Shown here piece by piece: positions 1-6,264 of a stretch of DNA of 6,264 bases. The DNA lies in contig CAJXDD010000185.1 in assembly GCA_913052075.1 (NCBI GenBank), forward strand, positions 1 through 6,264, read 5' to 3'. The stretch is from UBA9926 sp913052075. Its GTDB lineage: Bacteria; Pseudomonadota; Gammaproteobacteria; Pseudomonadales; Azotimanducaceae. How positions within the stretch are numbered: the first letter of the stretch is position 1; each line of letters starts with the position of its first letter. The position numbers and the translations under genes were made by a program. A model generated the notes under the pieces. That model made no database searches and had not been told where the DNA came from. It worked only from the letters and a program-made list of their open reading frames with translations.

Positions 1-2363
1 GGTTGGATTGCATGAGATGGCGTGAACTTCACGTCCCACCATGCGGGGGTGTACTTCAAATTCTCTTCCGACCTAAAACGTTGGTCCACCAATAGGACCA
101 CGCCCCGGTCACTTGCGCTGCGAATCACGCGGCCAGCGGTTTGAACCGTTCGCATCAATGCAGGGTATCGATACCCGACATCAAAACCGTTGACGCGTCC
201 TTCTTCGTTGGCGCGATCGCTAATCACATCGTTCAATGTAGACCGCGGGGCTAACCCCAATCCAATGATGACAACGCCGATCAGTTGATCGCCTGAAAAG
301 TCGATACTCTCCGCAAACCGTCCTCCAGTAATGGCGAATCCAATGGTTGGTTCTGAAGATGTGAACGAGTTACGAAAGTCTTGGATGGCCTGAAGAGTAT
401 CACCCTCACCTTGCCTCACAGTTTTGAACATTGGGTGCATAGCCTCAAAGCGAGCAGCGAGCTGAATCAGAAACTCAAATGATGGACAAAAGATCAGGTA
501 GTGGCCTCGCTTGGCGGTGGTCACTTCATAAATCAGCCTCACTAGGCGAGGCAAGTTGTGTGACCGCTGGTGATACCGAACGTCGATGTCGTGAACCACC
601 GCCGTAAATTGGTGACCAGGTGGAAACGGGCTGGGAAAACCTATCCAAGTCGCATCTGGCGGTGTCGCTAAACGAGCCTCGAGCCAGCGTTTCGGGCGCA
701 ATGTCCCAGAGAAAGCAACGATGCTACGGGCACTATCGAACATCCTTTGAAGCTGCTGACCCGGCTGAACGCAGGACAGCAGGATGCGCGTCTCTGGTGA
801 ATGTTCGACGATAATTTCGTAGTCATCAGTCAGGCTTTGAAAACACTCAACGAATCGGATGGTGGCCCACCAAGCCTCTAAAATCGGAGCCTCCTGCGAG
901 CTGTCGTTCTTCGTCGCCATCGCCAATAGCCACTTAGATGCGCTGCTCACTATGTTTTGGATGGCATCGGGCTTCGCTACCCAGTTCGTGTCGTGGACGC
1001 CATCGTTATCGAGCTGCTGCAACTCGCTGATGAGGTTGTTCAAGTCAGGTTCTGTGTGGCCTGAGCCTGCAGTGACCGCTTGTGCAGCTTCGAGGGTGGC
1101 GAGCCGTAGATCGCTTGAGAACATGTCGACTGACCGAGTCAGAAGGTTATGGGCCTCATCAACCAAGAACACCGGTTTCGTCTTTGGCTGTTCAAGCAGA
1201 CGCTGCAGTCGAACTCGGGGGTCAAATCCATAATTAAAGTCAGCCACCACCACATCACTTTCTCGAGCGATCTCGAGATTCAACTCGAAGGGGCACAGTG
1301 CGTAGCTATCCGATACTCGCTCGATGGTTGCCCGGTGGATGTGTTGATGACGACTTGCTTTCCGGAGCTCAACAAGACCTTCCCCTAACCGATCATAAAA
1401 GCCCTTGGCTCGAGGGCAATAAGCTGGGTCACACGGCAGTTCCGGTGTGGGACAGACCGCTCTTTTGGCGGTAATCGTCACCGAGGTCAGGGGTAAAGTC
1501 TCACCACCACGTAATTGCTGGAGCGCCTCCTCCGCTGCTTTCTGTCCTTGAACTTTGGCAGTGAAATAGAAAACTTTGCCGATGTCAGATACTGGCATGG
1601 CTTTCAGTGCGGGATACAAAATCCCGAGGGTCTTCCCGAGTCCAGTGGGCGCTTCTATCCAGGTTTGATGCGTCGCATCGACAATCGCCTTGTAGGCAAC
1701 GCTTGCTAGCGCACGCTGGCCCGGACGGAAGGTAGCCATTGGGTAAGCGAGTGCCGAAAGCCGCCGATCCCTTTGCTTTCGCCGCTCTTCTTCCCTTATT
1801 GCACATTCCACAAAAGCTTGAAGTTGTCCCATCGCAAATTGAGCAAGTTCGTCGATGCGCCACACGAAACGAGCAGGCGACGCTAACAACGAATCCGGAT
1901 GGATGAAGGTCAGTTGCGCATTGATGTGCTCAGCTCCCTCTGCAAGGGCGGTCATCCATGCATATAACTTTAATTGCGCGCTATACGTATCAATCAATGA
2001 GCGATCTGGCGCCGAGCCTTGTCGTCGTGAGGTTTTGATTTCCTCAATCCATGGTGGAATGCTCCCGGCCGCAGGAACCCAACCATCCATCCGCCCTCGA
2101 ATTTCGATAATGCCCAGTTCGGTTCTGCACCTAGCCTTGATAGTCTGCTCGGCCACATACGGCGGCCGTCTAGCACTCTGGACCTTCTGATGAGTGCGAA
2201 TACCCTCCACTGCGCTGACTCTGAGCTCAGAATTCTGGTGGAGGTCCCCGGTACGAACACTATCTGCTAATTCTCCGACGCTGATGGATAAGTCTGGCGT
2301 TGTAAGCCAAAGGTCTGGATCGCCAGCATGCAAGACCTTTTTGTCTCGAAGCGGCACATTCAT
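1..2363 (-). CDS. PD-(D/E)XK nuclease fused to XPD/DinG-type Fe-S DNA helicase (3' end outside window)
   Basis: Predicted ATP-driven 5'-3' DNA helicase with a built-in nuclease, acting on DNA in the cytoplasm. The frame is open for 787 codons and leaves the window without a stop. Residues about 1-200 hold a Cas4/RecB-like nuclease: D93 in GRMDG, E108-x-K110 in EEIKT, and Q130xxxY134. From about 210 onward is a superfamily 2 helicase of the XPD/DinG group: Walker A GLGKT at 241-245, DEAH at 402-405, SGTL at 552-555, GGRFAESIDF at 680-689, and QTAGRVIR at 741-748. Four cysteines (C304, C311, C316, C357) between Walker A and DEAH match the 4Fe-4S site of XPD helicases. The nuclease part has only two cysteines (C79, C187), so it lacks a Cas4-type cluster of its own. 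The start ATG overlaps the stop of the FAN1-like gene as ATGA; an AAAGG ribosome site lies 7 nt upstream, so translation is probably coupled. The visible part ends just past motif VI, so probably only a short tail is missing (inference). Function is inferred from family and neighbour. Confidence 0.93.
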   Translation of the reverse strand, partial: MNVPLRDKKVLHAGDPDLWLTTPDLSISVGELADSVRTGDLHQNSELRVSAVEGIRTHQKVQSARRPPYVAEQTIKARCRTELGIIEIRGRMDGWVPAAGSIPPWIEEIKTSRRQGSAPDRSLIDTYSAQLKLYAWMTALAEGAEHINAQLTFIHPDSLLASPARFVWRIDELAQFAMGQLQAFVECAIREEERRKQRDRRLSALAYPMATFRPGQRALASVAYKAIVDATHQTWIEAPTGLGKTLGILYPALKAMPVSDIGKVFYFTAKVQGQKAAEEALQQLRGGETLPLTSVTITAKRAVCPTPELPCDPAYCPRAKGFYDRLGEGLVELRKASRHQHIHRATIERVSDSYALCPFELNLEIARESDVVVADFNYGFDPRVRLQRLLEQPKTKPVFLVDEAHNLLTRSVDMFSSDLRLATLEAAQAVTAGSGHTEPDLNNLISELQQLDNDGVHDTNWVAKPDAIQNIVSSASKWLLAMATKNDSSQEAPILEAWWATIRFVECFQSLTDDYEIIVEHSPETRILLSCVQPGQQLQRMFDSARSIVAFSGTLRPKRWLEARLATPPDATWIGFPSPFPPGHQFTAVVHDIDVRYHQRSHNLPRLVRLIYEVTTAKRGHYLIFCPSFEFLIQLAARFEAMHPMFKTVRQGEGDTLQAIQDFRNSFTSSEPTIGFAITGGRFAESIDFSGDQLIGVVIIGLGLAPRSTLNDVISDRANEEGRVNGFDVGYRYPALMRTVQTAGRVIRSASDRGVVLLVDQRFRSEENLKYTPAWWDVKFTPSHAIQ

Positions 2364-2375
2364 GAGATAACCTTT
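2360..2375 (-). promoter_or_regulatory. Overlapping stop/start (ATGA) with internal ribosome site
   Basis: The FAN1-like gene ends with TGA at 2362-2360 and the helicase gene starts with ATG at 2363-2361. They share the four bases ATGA and are in different frames. The ribosome site AAAGG lies at 2375-2371, 7 nt before the ATG. This layout fits translational coupling and fixes the helicase start. Confidence 0.85.
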
Positions 2376-4012
2376 AACACGCTGCTTGGAATCCCAACGT
2401 TATTAAGTTCACAGAGCCAGCGAATTTGATGGTCTTGGAGCCGATCACCAGGGCCCTTAACCTCAATAAATTCGACCGAATCATTCCCCAACACTAACAA
2501 GTCAGGAAATCCGCGGGTCGCCTCCCGGGGGTTGTGCGCCATCATTTGGAAAATGGGCTCGAGACGGCTCCAATCAATGGTCGCGAGCACTTCGATCAGA
2601 ATCGTTAGTAGCTCCTCCGACCAAACTACGAAGGGGTTCTGGACACCTTGTTTTTCGTGAAAGGTGGCGACTAACAGTTCGTCGCGATAACACTTCGATG
2701 CCAGCTTTTTCAATCGGTTTTGAAACAAGCGTTCTCGTCGAGGAAAAAAATCGGCATCAAATAGATCCGACGGACCAGACTGATAGGGATGGAAAAACGC
2801 GCCATCAATGGGCGCAAATACCACCTCCCAAAACAGTAGCCCAAACAAGCCACTGAACACCGTATTTTCCGTGTGAAGCGCAGTCTGCCCGCAATGGTCA
2901 TGCAACCAGTCAATGACCCGACGCTCGATTCCGCCCTCGTATGAGTTAAGCATCTCTGTATTGAGGGATAGGTCAAATTCCGGTACTCGGTCTGCCAAAT
3001 AACGAGCGGGCCGACCGAGCAACCGTTCCGCGTACTTTATTTCGGAGGCCTCCAGTGAGTAGCCGAGCAGCCGCTCAGCAAGTTCTTCGGTACCGGTAAC
3101 TTTGAGCTTTCTCATGACTCTGATCCGGCGCTCAACAATAGCACTCGCCTCAGACAGTGCGTACCACTTCAACGCGAGTTCATTTGCATCGAGCCTTTCC
3201 GCGAGCCGTCCCGCGGCGCCCACCGTTCGGTCGTACCGTCTTTGGACCAGAGGCTCATCAGGCGTGGCAGGAAAACCATCAAGCAATTGCTCAAGCGTCG
3301 CCCGGAGGTGATCCTCAACCACTACGCAGTCTTTCTCGCCTTTCAAGCGGCTAGACAAGTGATCAATCTCTCGACGGAATACCAGCAATAGCGATGCTAG
3401 GTCGATCACTGCCTGAGACCTCCACTTTGTCGTCGTGCACTGTGTCGATTCAAACGAACGTTGACCCAGATCAGTCAGAATCAGATCAGATAGATCTTGG
3501 TGGGCATTACCAAAGTAGGCCAGCTGGCAACGATCAATGAGGTTCCGGTGTTGAAGTTGAATGATGTCGAGGCGAGGCACCTGAAGCGCACCAATCTTTG
3601 ACAAAAGTTCTTTATCCACATTGGGCCGACCGGCTAACGCTGAAGGAAGATGCTGGAGAAGTCCTTCCTCCTTTAGCTCTGTAAGATTTCGCATCGTTAT
3701 ATTGAGATCTAACCGTTCATCGGAAAGGCGGGTTAGGAATCCGTCTTTAATCAAATAGTGTATTGCCGCATTGAGATCGCCTATCTCTGAATAATCTAAC
3801 TTGTCCGTCCGAAAGAAATTCCCTTTGCGCAGGTAGAGACGAACAAAAAGACATCGAGCCTGGGTCGGCAAACGCTGCAGCCGTTCGACCGATGCTCGCT
3901 GAGCCGCCGAAAGAAAACGTTCTCGGTCCTCTTCAAGCGAGTCGAGCATAAAGTCGAAATGCTTCAGGTAGTAAAGCGGGTCGCTGAGCGGGTCCGCAAT
4001 GAGAATGGCCAT
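2360..4012 (-). CDS. FAN1-like VRR-NUC structure-specific nuclease
   Basis: Bacterial homologue of Fanconi-associated nuclease 1, a 5'-flap endo/exonuclease for interstrand crosslink repair (known for human FAN1 and a Pseudomonas homologue). At 550 residues it matches the bacterial form, which lacks the human ubiquitin-binding finger. The N-terminus carries the family signature DPLYYL (11-16), supporting this start. Residues about 43-97 look like a winged helix, and NLTELKEEGLLQ (109-120) resembles the SAP-like segment. Next come a family-typical block YFGNAHQDLSDLIL (166-179), a helical TPR-like region at about 260-350, and the catalytic VRR-NUC domain to the C-terminus. Catalytic residues are visible: E382 in HTEN, D504 in GFPDL, and E517-x-K519 in EVKGPGDRL. 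A LexA operator ends 14 nt before the start codon, so SOS induction is expected. No clear ribosome site precedes the ATG. It is the first gene of an operon with the helicase-nuclease fusion. Confidence 0.95.
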   Translation of the reverse strand: MAILIADPLSDPLYYLKHFDFMLDSLEEDRERFLSAAQRASVERLQRLPTQARCLFVRLYLRKGNFFRTDKLDYSEIGDLNAAIHYLIKDGFLTRLSDERLDLNITMRNLTELKEEGLLQHLPSALAGRPNVDKELLSKIGALQVPRLDIIQLQHRNLIDRCQLAYFGNAHQDLSDLILTDLGQRSFESTQCTTTKWRSQAVIDLASLLLVFRREIDHLSSRLKGEKDCVVVEDHLRATLEQLLDGFPATPDEPLVQRRYDRTVGAAGRLAERLDANELALKWYALSEASAIVERRIRVMRKLKVTGTEELAERLLGYSLEASEIKYAERLLGRPARYLADRVPEFDLSLNTEMLNSYEGGIERRVIDWLHDHCGQTALHTENTVFSGLFGLLFWEVVFAPIDGAFFHPYQSGPSDLFDADFFPRRERLFQNRLKKLASKCYRDELLVATFHEKQGVQNPFVVWSEELLTILIEVLATIDWSRLEPIFQMMAHNPREATRGFPDLLVLGNDSVEFIEVKGPGDRLQDHQIRWLCELNNVGIPSSVLKVIS

Positions 4013-4021
4013 TGCACGCGA

Positions 4022-4047
4022 AAAAACTGTATGAACATACAGTTTTT
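4022..4047. promoter_or_regulatory. LexA (SOS box) operator
   Basis: The core at 4027-4042 reads CTGTATGAACATACAG on the plus strand, an exact CTGT-N8-ACAG LexA box. The palindrome continues outward into A and T runs, giving two 12-nt arms (4022-4033 and 4036-4047) that pair perfectly around a central AA. The box edge lies 14 nt upstream of the FAN1-like start codon, so bound LexA would sit on or next to the transcription start. A possible promoter on the minus strand is TATGAA at 4051-4046 with TTGACG at 4077-4072. Their 20-nt spacer is long, so that promoter is only tentative. The nearest gene on the plus side is doubtful, so the natural target is the FAN1-helicase operon. Confidence 0.93.
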
Positions 4048-4113
4048 CATAGCTGGAGCCCCGTTATCAAGCGTCAATCTTTGCCGGTCGCGAGACAGGC
4101 GCTAGGCAAGCTG

Positions 4114-4149
4114 AGGCGCTTCAAGAATTGAGGCGTACGGGAAGCGCCT
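4114..4149. repeat. Inverted repeat, 9-bp arms
   Basis: AGGCGCTTC at 4114-4122 pairs perfectly with GAAGCGCCT at 4141-4149 across an 18-nt loop. There is no T run after either arm, so it does not look like an intrinsic terminator. It could be an RNA hairpin or a protein site, or chance in a GC-rich spacer. Confidence 0.4.
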
Positions 4150-4178
4150 ACAGACTCGAGCCTCATGGAAAGGAGATA

Positions 4179-4235
4179 ATGCCTTATCGAACGGCGCCAG
4201 TCAGCGCGCGCCGCCCTAAGAAGCGTGAAAGATAG
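4179..4235 (+). CDS. Possible 18-residue basic small protein (doubtful)
   Basis: A short plus-strand frame encodes MPYRTAPVSARRPKKRER, rich in Arg and Lys toward its end. It is preceded by a strong-looking AAGGAG at 4170-4175, but with only 3 nt before the ATG, which is shorter than usual. A four-codon frame (4165-4179) ends in TAATG, overlapping this start. I do not recognise the peptide and see no promoter for it. It is the only plus-strand candidate in a gene-free spacer between minus-strand genes. It may be an accident of composition. Confidence 0.2.
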   Translation: MPYRTAPVSARRPKKRER

Positions 4236-4247
4236 GCCGGAGCCTGG

Positions 4248-4282
4248 GCGTTTGGACTGAAGTTAGGCTTAAGCTAAAACGC
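4248..4282. repeat. Weak inverted repeat, 6-bp outer arms
   Basis: GCGTTT at 4248-4253 pairs with AAACGC at 4277-4282. Inside, TTAGGC and GCTAA can form a second short stem with one bulged G and a TTAA loop. It lies about 120 nt past the transporter stop in the direction of transcription, so it could help shape the transcript's 3' end. No T run is seen. Confidence 0.25.
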
Positions 4283-4400
4283 AGGACTCAAAACCGCTCC
4301 GAGGCTGGTCTTCAGCGTCCTCAATCAAACCGTCTACAGCACTCCCTAATTTGCCCTCGTAGCGGAGGAACAACGAGGAAACAGCACGCCAGCTCGATAA

Positions 4401-5810
4401 TTAACCAAGCACTTGATCAAACCGCTTCATCTTGTTCTTCCATCGCCCGGACTTGAAGCGATGCGTCAGCATAAGCGCCTTAATGAGGTAATCACCCAGC
4501 AGTGCTGCAAATATCCAAGTGACTGATAGAGACATACTCATGAACAAGGCCGCAAGCCCGACCCGAACGCCAATTAGTCCCACCATGGTCGTGAGCAGTG
4601 GGTATCGGGTGTCTCCCGCCCCTCTAAGACAACCACTGAGCGAAAATTCTATGCCCATTAGCGGCTGCGCGGCGCCAAGAATGTAAATGAAGATAACGGT
4701 GTACCGAATCACATCGGGCTCGTTAATCAATGCAGACGCTAGCTCGTGAGCAAATGGCATGATCAGCGCTGACAGGACCATCATGCTGAAAATGGCGAGC
4801 CGGGTCGCGCGCCAGCCCTGACGCCTAGCTCCTTCTGGATCACCAGCCCCGAGATATTGACCAACGAGCGTTGCTCCCGCGATTGAGAACCCAAATCCCA
4901 CGACAAACGACACGCTCAGAATTTGAACGCCAATGCCATACGCTGCGTAGGGTGCCGTGCCGTACTGCGCGACGAGCCATAAAAAGCCCACGAACCCAAT
5001 TTGAAAGACAAACTGCTCAATGGCTGCTGGATAACCGATTTGATACAACTGGGATATACGGCGAAGCGTAAAGGAACCCTTGCCACCAACACCAACAATA
5101 AGTCGCTTTCCATACCAAAGCCCCAACAGGACGATAGCTGCTGCTGTGAAGGAGAACCCACTCGCTAGCGCTGCTCCGTTGGTACCCATTTCTGGGAACC
5201 CCCATTCACCGTAGACCAACGCATACACCAAAATAACGTTAACAACGTTCATAAACGCACCAATCCACAGCGGGGTCCGGGTGTCTCCAGCAGCGCGTAG
5301 CGCTGCCCCCAGTATCATATTGACCGAAAACGCGACATTAAAAATCGAGAGATAGCGAATAAAGTCCGCGGTTAACTGAGTCGTCGCTTCGTTCAAACCA
5401 AAAATACTTGCAATCGGTAATGCGAGGAAAAAGCACGGGGCGGTCAGTGCGAGCGCCACTAAGTTGCCAGTCCATAGGGAGGCCGAGGTCACATTTGCAG
5501 CCTCGCGAGGATTGCTGGCTCCCCAGGCTCTTGCAACCATCGCCGTGGTGCCGGTGGACACAGCCATCAGAATCGCCTGCACTGCAAAGAAGATACGATG
5601 TCCGGTGGTGACTGCGGCGACGGCTTCAGAGCCTAATTCGCCCACTATTTTGATGCTGATGATGCCTATGACCGAAAAGAGCAAGTTGCTCAGGATCGTT
5701 GGCCAGGCAAGCTCCCAGATTTTGAGCTGAACTACCTCTCCCTGTCTGGTCTGTTCAGTCTGGTCGGATGATTCGATTGGCTCTGTTGGACTGCCGGAGG
5801 ACATGGCCAT
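4401..5810 (-). CDS. MATE-family multidrug/toxin efflux transporter
   Basis: Inner-membrane antiporter expected to export drugs or other organic compounds in exchange for Na+ or H+. The 469 residues match the family's usual length of about 450-480. A hydrophilic, charged N-terminal tail (1-28) precedes a run of hydrophobic segments consistent with 12 helices, and the C-terminus is basic (KSGRWKNKMKR). The two-fold family duplication is visible: LRAAGDTRTP at 171-180 matches LRGAGDTRYP at 395-404, and VARAWGASNP (92-101) matches VGQYLGAGDP (316-325). Both pairs are 224 residues apart. The start is uncertain between M1 and M3: no strong ribosome site precedes M1, while AGG lies 8 nt before M3. 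It follows the kinase gene by 86 nt on the same strand, so the two could be cotranscribed. Substrate and NorM-like or DinF-like subgroup cannot be told from sequence alone, and no LexA box precedes it. Confidence 0.95.
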   Translation of the reverse strand: MAMSSGSPTEPIESSDQTEQTRQGEVVQLKIWELAWPTILSNLLFSVIGIISIKIVGELGSEAVAAVTTGHRIFFAVQAILMAVSTGTTAMVARAWGASNPREAANVTSASLWTGNLVALALTAPCFFLALPIASIFGLNEATTQLTADFIRYLSIFNVAFSVNMILGAALRAAGDTRTPLWIGAFMNVVNVILVYALVYGEWGFPEMGTNGAALASGFSFTAAAIVLLGLWYGKRLIVGVGGKGSFTLRRISQLYQIGYPAAIEQFVFQIGFVGFLWLVAQYGTAPYAAYGIGVQILSVSFVVGFGFSIAGATLVGQYLGAGDPEGARRQGWRATRLAIFSMMVLSALIMPFAHELASALINEPDVIRYTVIFIYILGAAQPLMGIEFSLSGCLRGAGDTRYPLLTTMVGLIGVRVGLAALFMSMSLSVTWIFAALLGDYLIKALMLTHRFKSGRWKNKMKRFDQVLG

Positions 5811-5837
5811 TGCCTGGTCAATAAACGAAGGAGGCGA

Positions 5838-5866
5838 ACGATACTCCTCTCAGTTAGGGGCGTAAA
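5838..5866 (-). promoter_or_regulatory. Candidate sigma-70 promoter for the transporter (weak)
   Basis: On the minus strand TTTACG (5866-5861) and TATCGT (5843-5838) are separated by exactly 17 nt. Each matches about four of six consensus bases. A start near 5831 would give a leader of about 20 nt before the transporter ATG. The match is modest and could be chance; cotranscription from the kinase gene is the alternative. Confidence 0.25.
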
Positions 5867-5896
5867 GTGAGGCCCTCGAATGCGCAAGACGAGCGT

Positions 5897-6264
5897 CTAG
5901 AGCACAAGGTCCCCTTCAGGGCGAGCAATGGGAAGTGTCACGGTAAAGGTTGCCCCCTCACCTTCAACCGATTCCACGGCGACTTTCCCGCCATGTAGCT
6001 CGGTAATGTGCTTCACAATCGATAGCCCTAACCCAGTTCCGCCTTTCTCGCGGGACCTTGCTCTGTCTACCCGATAAAATCGCTCGAAGATGCGAGCTTG
6101 GTCTTTGACGGGAATGCCGATGCCCTGGTCAATGACTTGGATCTTTATGGTTGATTTGCCTAGTTCTGCTACGACCCGAACGACCGAACCCGAGGGGCTA
6201 TATTTAAGGGCATTATCAATCAAGTTCGTGAAAAGCTGCTCTAGCGATTCATTCTCTCCGAGTA
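5897..6264 (-). CDS. Sensor histidine kinase, C-terminal ATPase part (5' end outside window)
   Basis: The last 121 residues of a membrane-bound type two-component sensor kinase. The visible part is the HATPase_c catalytic domain, which binds ATP to phosphorylate the kinase's own histidine (outside the window). In visible numbering, the N box is NLIDNALKYS (13-22), G1 is DQGIGIP (45-51), the F box is IFERFYR (58-64), and G2 is GGTGLGLSIVKH (74-85). The domain ends in TFTVTLP with a ten-residue tail. The frame is open to the window edge; a TTG at 6223 is internal, inside the N box, and not a start. The RFYRVDRARSREKGGTGLGLSIVKH style resembles PhoR/WalK-like kinases, but without the sensor region and the response regulator I cannot name it. 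The MATE gene follows 86 nt downstream. Confidence 0.93.
   Translation of the reverse strand, partial: LGENESLEQLFTNLIDNALKYSPSGSVVRVVAELGKSTIKIQVIDQGIGIPVKDQARIFERFYRVDRARSREKGGTGLGLSIVKHITELHGGKVAVESVEGEGATFTVTLPIARPEGDLVL

Larger units (their letters stand above)
4048..4400. other. Intergenic region between transporter and repair operon
   Basis: About 350 nt follow the transporter stop with no convincing protein gene. I see no tRNA or rRNA and no clear intrinsic terminator (no hairpin followed by a T run in either direction). The region contains three modest inverted repeats (4114-4149, 4248-4282, 4355-4378), repeated GAGGCG words around 4113-4135, and an 18-codon reading frame on the plus strand at 4179-4235. 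It must hold the promoter of the repair operon near 4046-4080 and probably the 3' end of the transporter transcript. Confidence 0.6.

Noticed and set aside
859..1233. 124-codon plus-strand open frame.
   Set aside because: It lies wholly antisense to the helicase core, whose motifs (DEAH at 402-405 and flanks) are intact on the minus strand; the plus-strand translation has no recognisable domain and no ribosome site.
1..4012. Cas4-like nuclease plus helicase as part of a CRISPR or phage-defence system.
   Set aside because: There are no repeats, cas genes or other defence genes nearby. The partner is FAN1 and the control is LexA, both pointing to housekeeping DNA repair.
3964..4050. Upstream ATGs (4050 and 4038) as alternative starts for the FAN1-like gene.
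   Set aside because: Both are out of frame with the FAN1 frame, lie in or beyond the operator, and lead only to a short overlapping frame. The family signature DPLYYL near residue 11 supports the ATG at 4012.
4077..4166. 29-codon minus-strand frame just upstream of the LexA box.
   Set aside because: There is no ribosome site before its ATG, the composition looks random, and it runs into the promoter area of the FAN1 operon.
4355..4378. CCTCGT/ACGAGG hairpin as a terminator for the transporter.
   Set aside because: The stem is only 6 bp with a 12-nt loop, and no T run follows on the minus strand.
5811..5896. SOS control of the MATE gene, as for E. coli dinF.
   Set aside because: No CTGT-N8-ACAG box is present in the gap before the gene. 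The only LexA box is downstream of its stop and belongs to the repair operon.
5885..5900. AGACG/CGTCT palindrome at the kinase stop codon as a terminator.
   Set aside because: The arms are too short and nearly loopless, and no T run follows.

Overview
The window looks like a chromosomal segment of a gammaproteobacterium. GC content is a little above 50% by eye. The LexA operator is of the CTGT-N8-ACAG type used by gamma- and betaproteobacteria, and the protein families present are typical of free-living or marine gammaproteobacteria. I cannot name a genus. All four recognisable genes lie on the minus strand, so transcription runs from the right end to the left end. Nothing suggests a prophage, insertion sequence, CRISPR array, tRNA or rRNA.

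Right end (6264-5897): the last 121 residues of a sensor histidine kinase (HATPase domain with N, G1, F and G2 boxes); its sensor part lies outside the window. After an 86-nt gap comes a complete 469-residue MATE-family multidrug/toxin efflux transporter (5810-4401). It shows the two homologous halves expected of the family.

Middle (4400-4013): 388 nt without a convincing gene. It holds several inverted repeats, a doubtful 18-codon reading frame on the plus strand, and, just before the next gene, a near-perfect LexA (SOS) operator at 4027-4042.

Left part (4012-1): a two-gene operon directly behind that operator. The first gene encodes a 550-residue bacterial FAN1 homologue (VRR-NUC flap nuclease). 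The second overlaps it by the four bases ATGA and encodes a large nuclease-helicase fusion. This has an N-terminal PD-(D/E)XK (Cas4/RecB-like) nuclease and a C-terminal XPD/DinG-type superfamily 2 helicase with an iron-sulfur cluster motif. The fusion runs off the left edge with 787 codons visible. In the FAN1 homologue the nuclease residues, and in the fusion both the nuclease and helicase motifs, look intact.

Reading: the operon is a compact DNA repair module, probably for interstrand crosslinks or flap and fork structures, that switches on with DNA damage through LexA. FAN1 would cut 5' flaps near the lesion, while the partner helicase-nuclease would unwind and trim. The pairing of these two families is known from bacterial genomes. 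The strong operator right at the start codon is the most informative local detail. The transporter and kinase upstream show no sign of SOS control.
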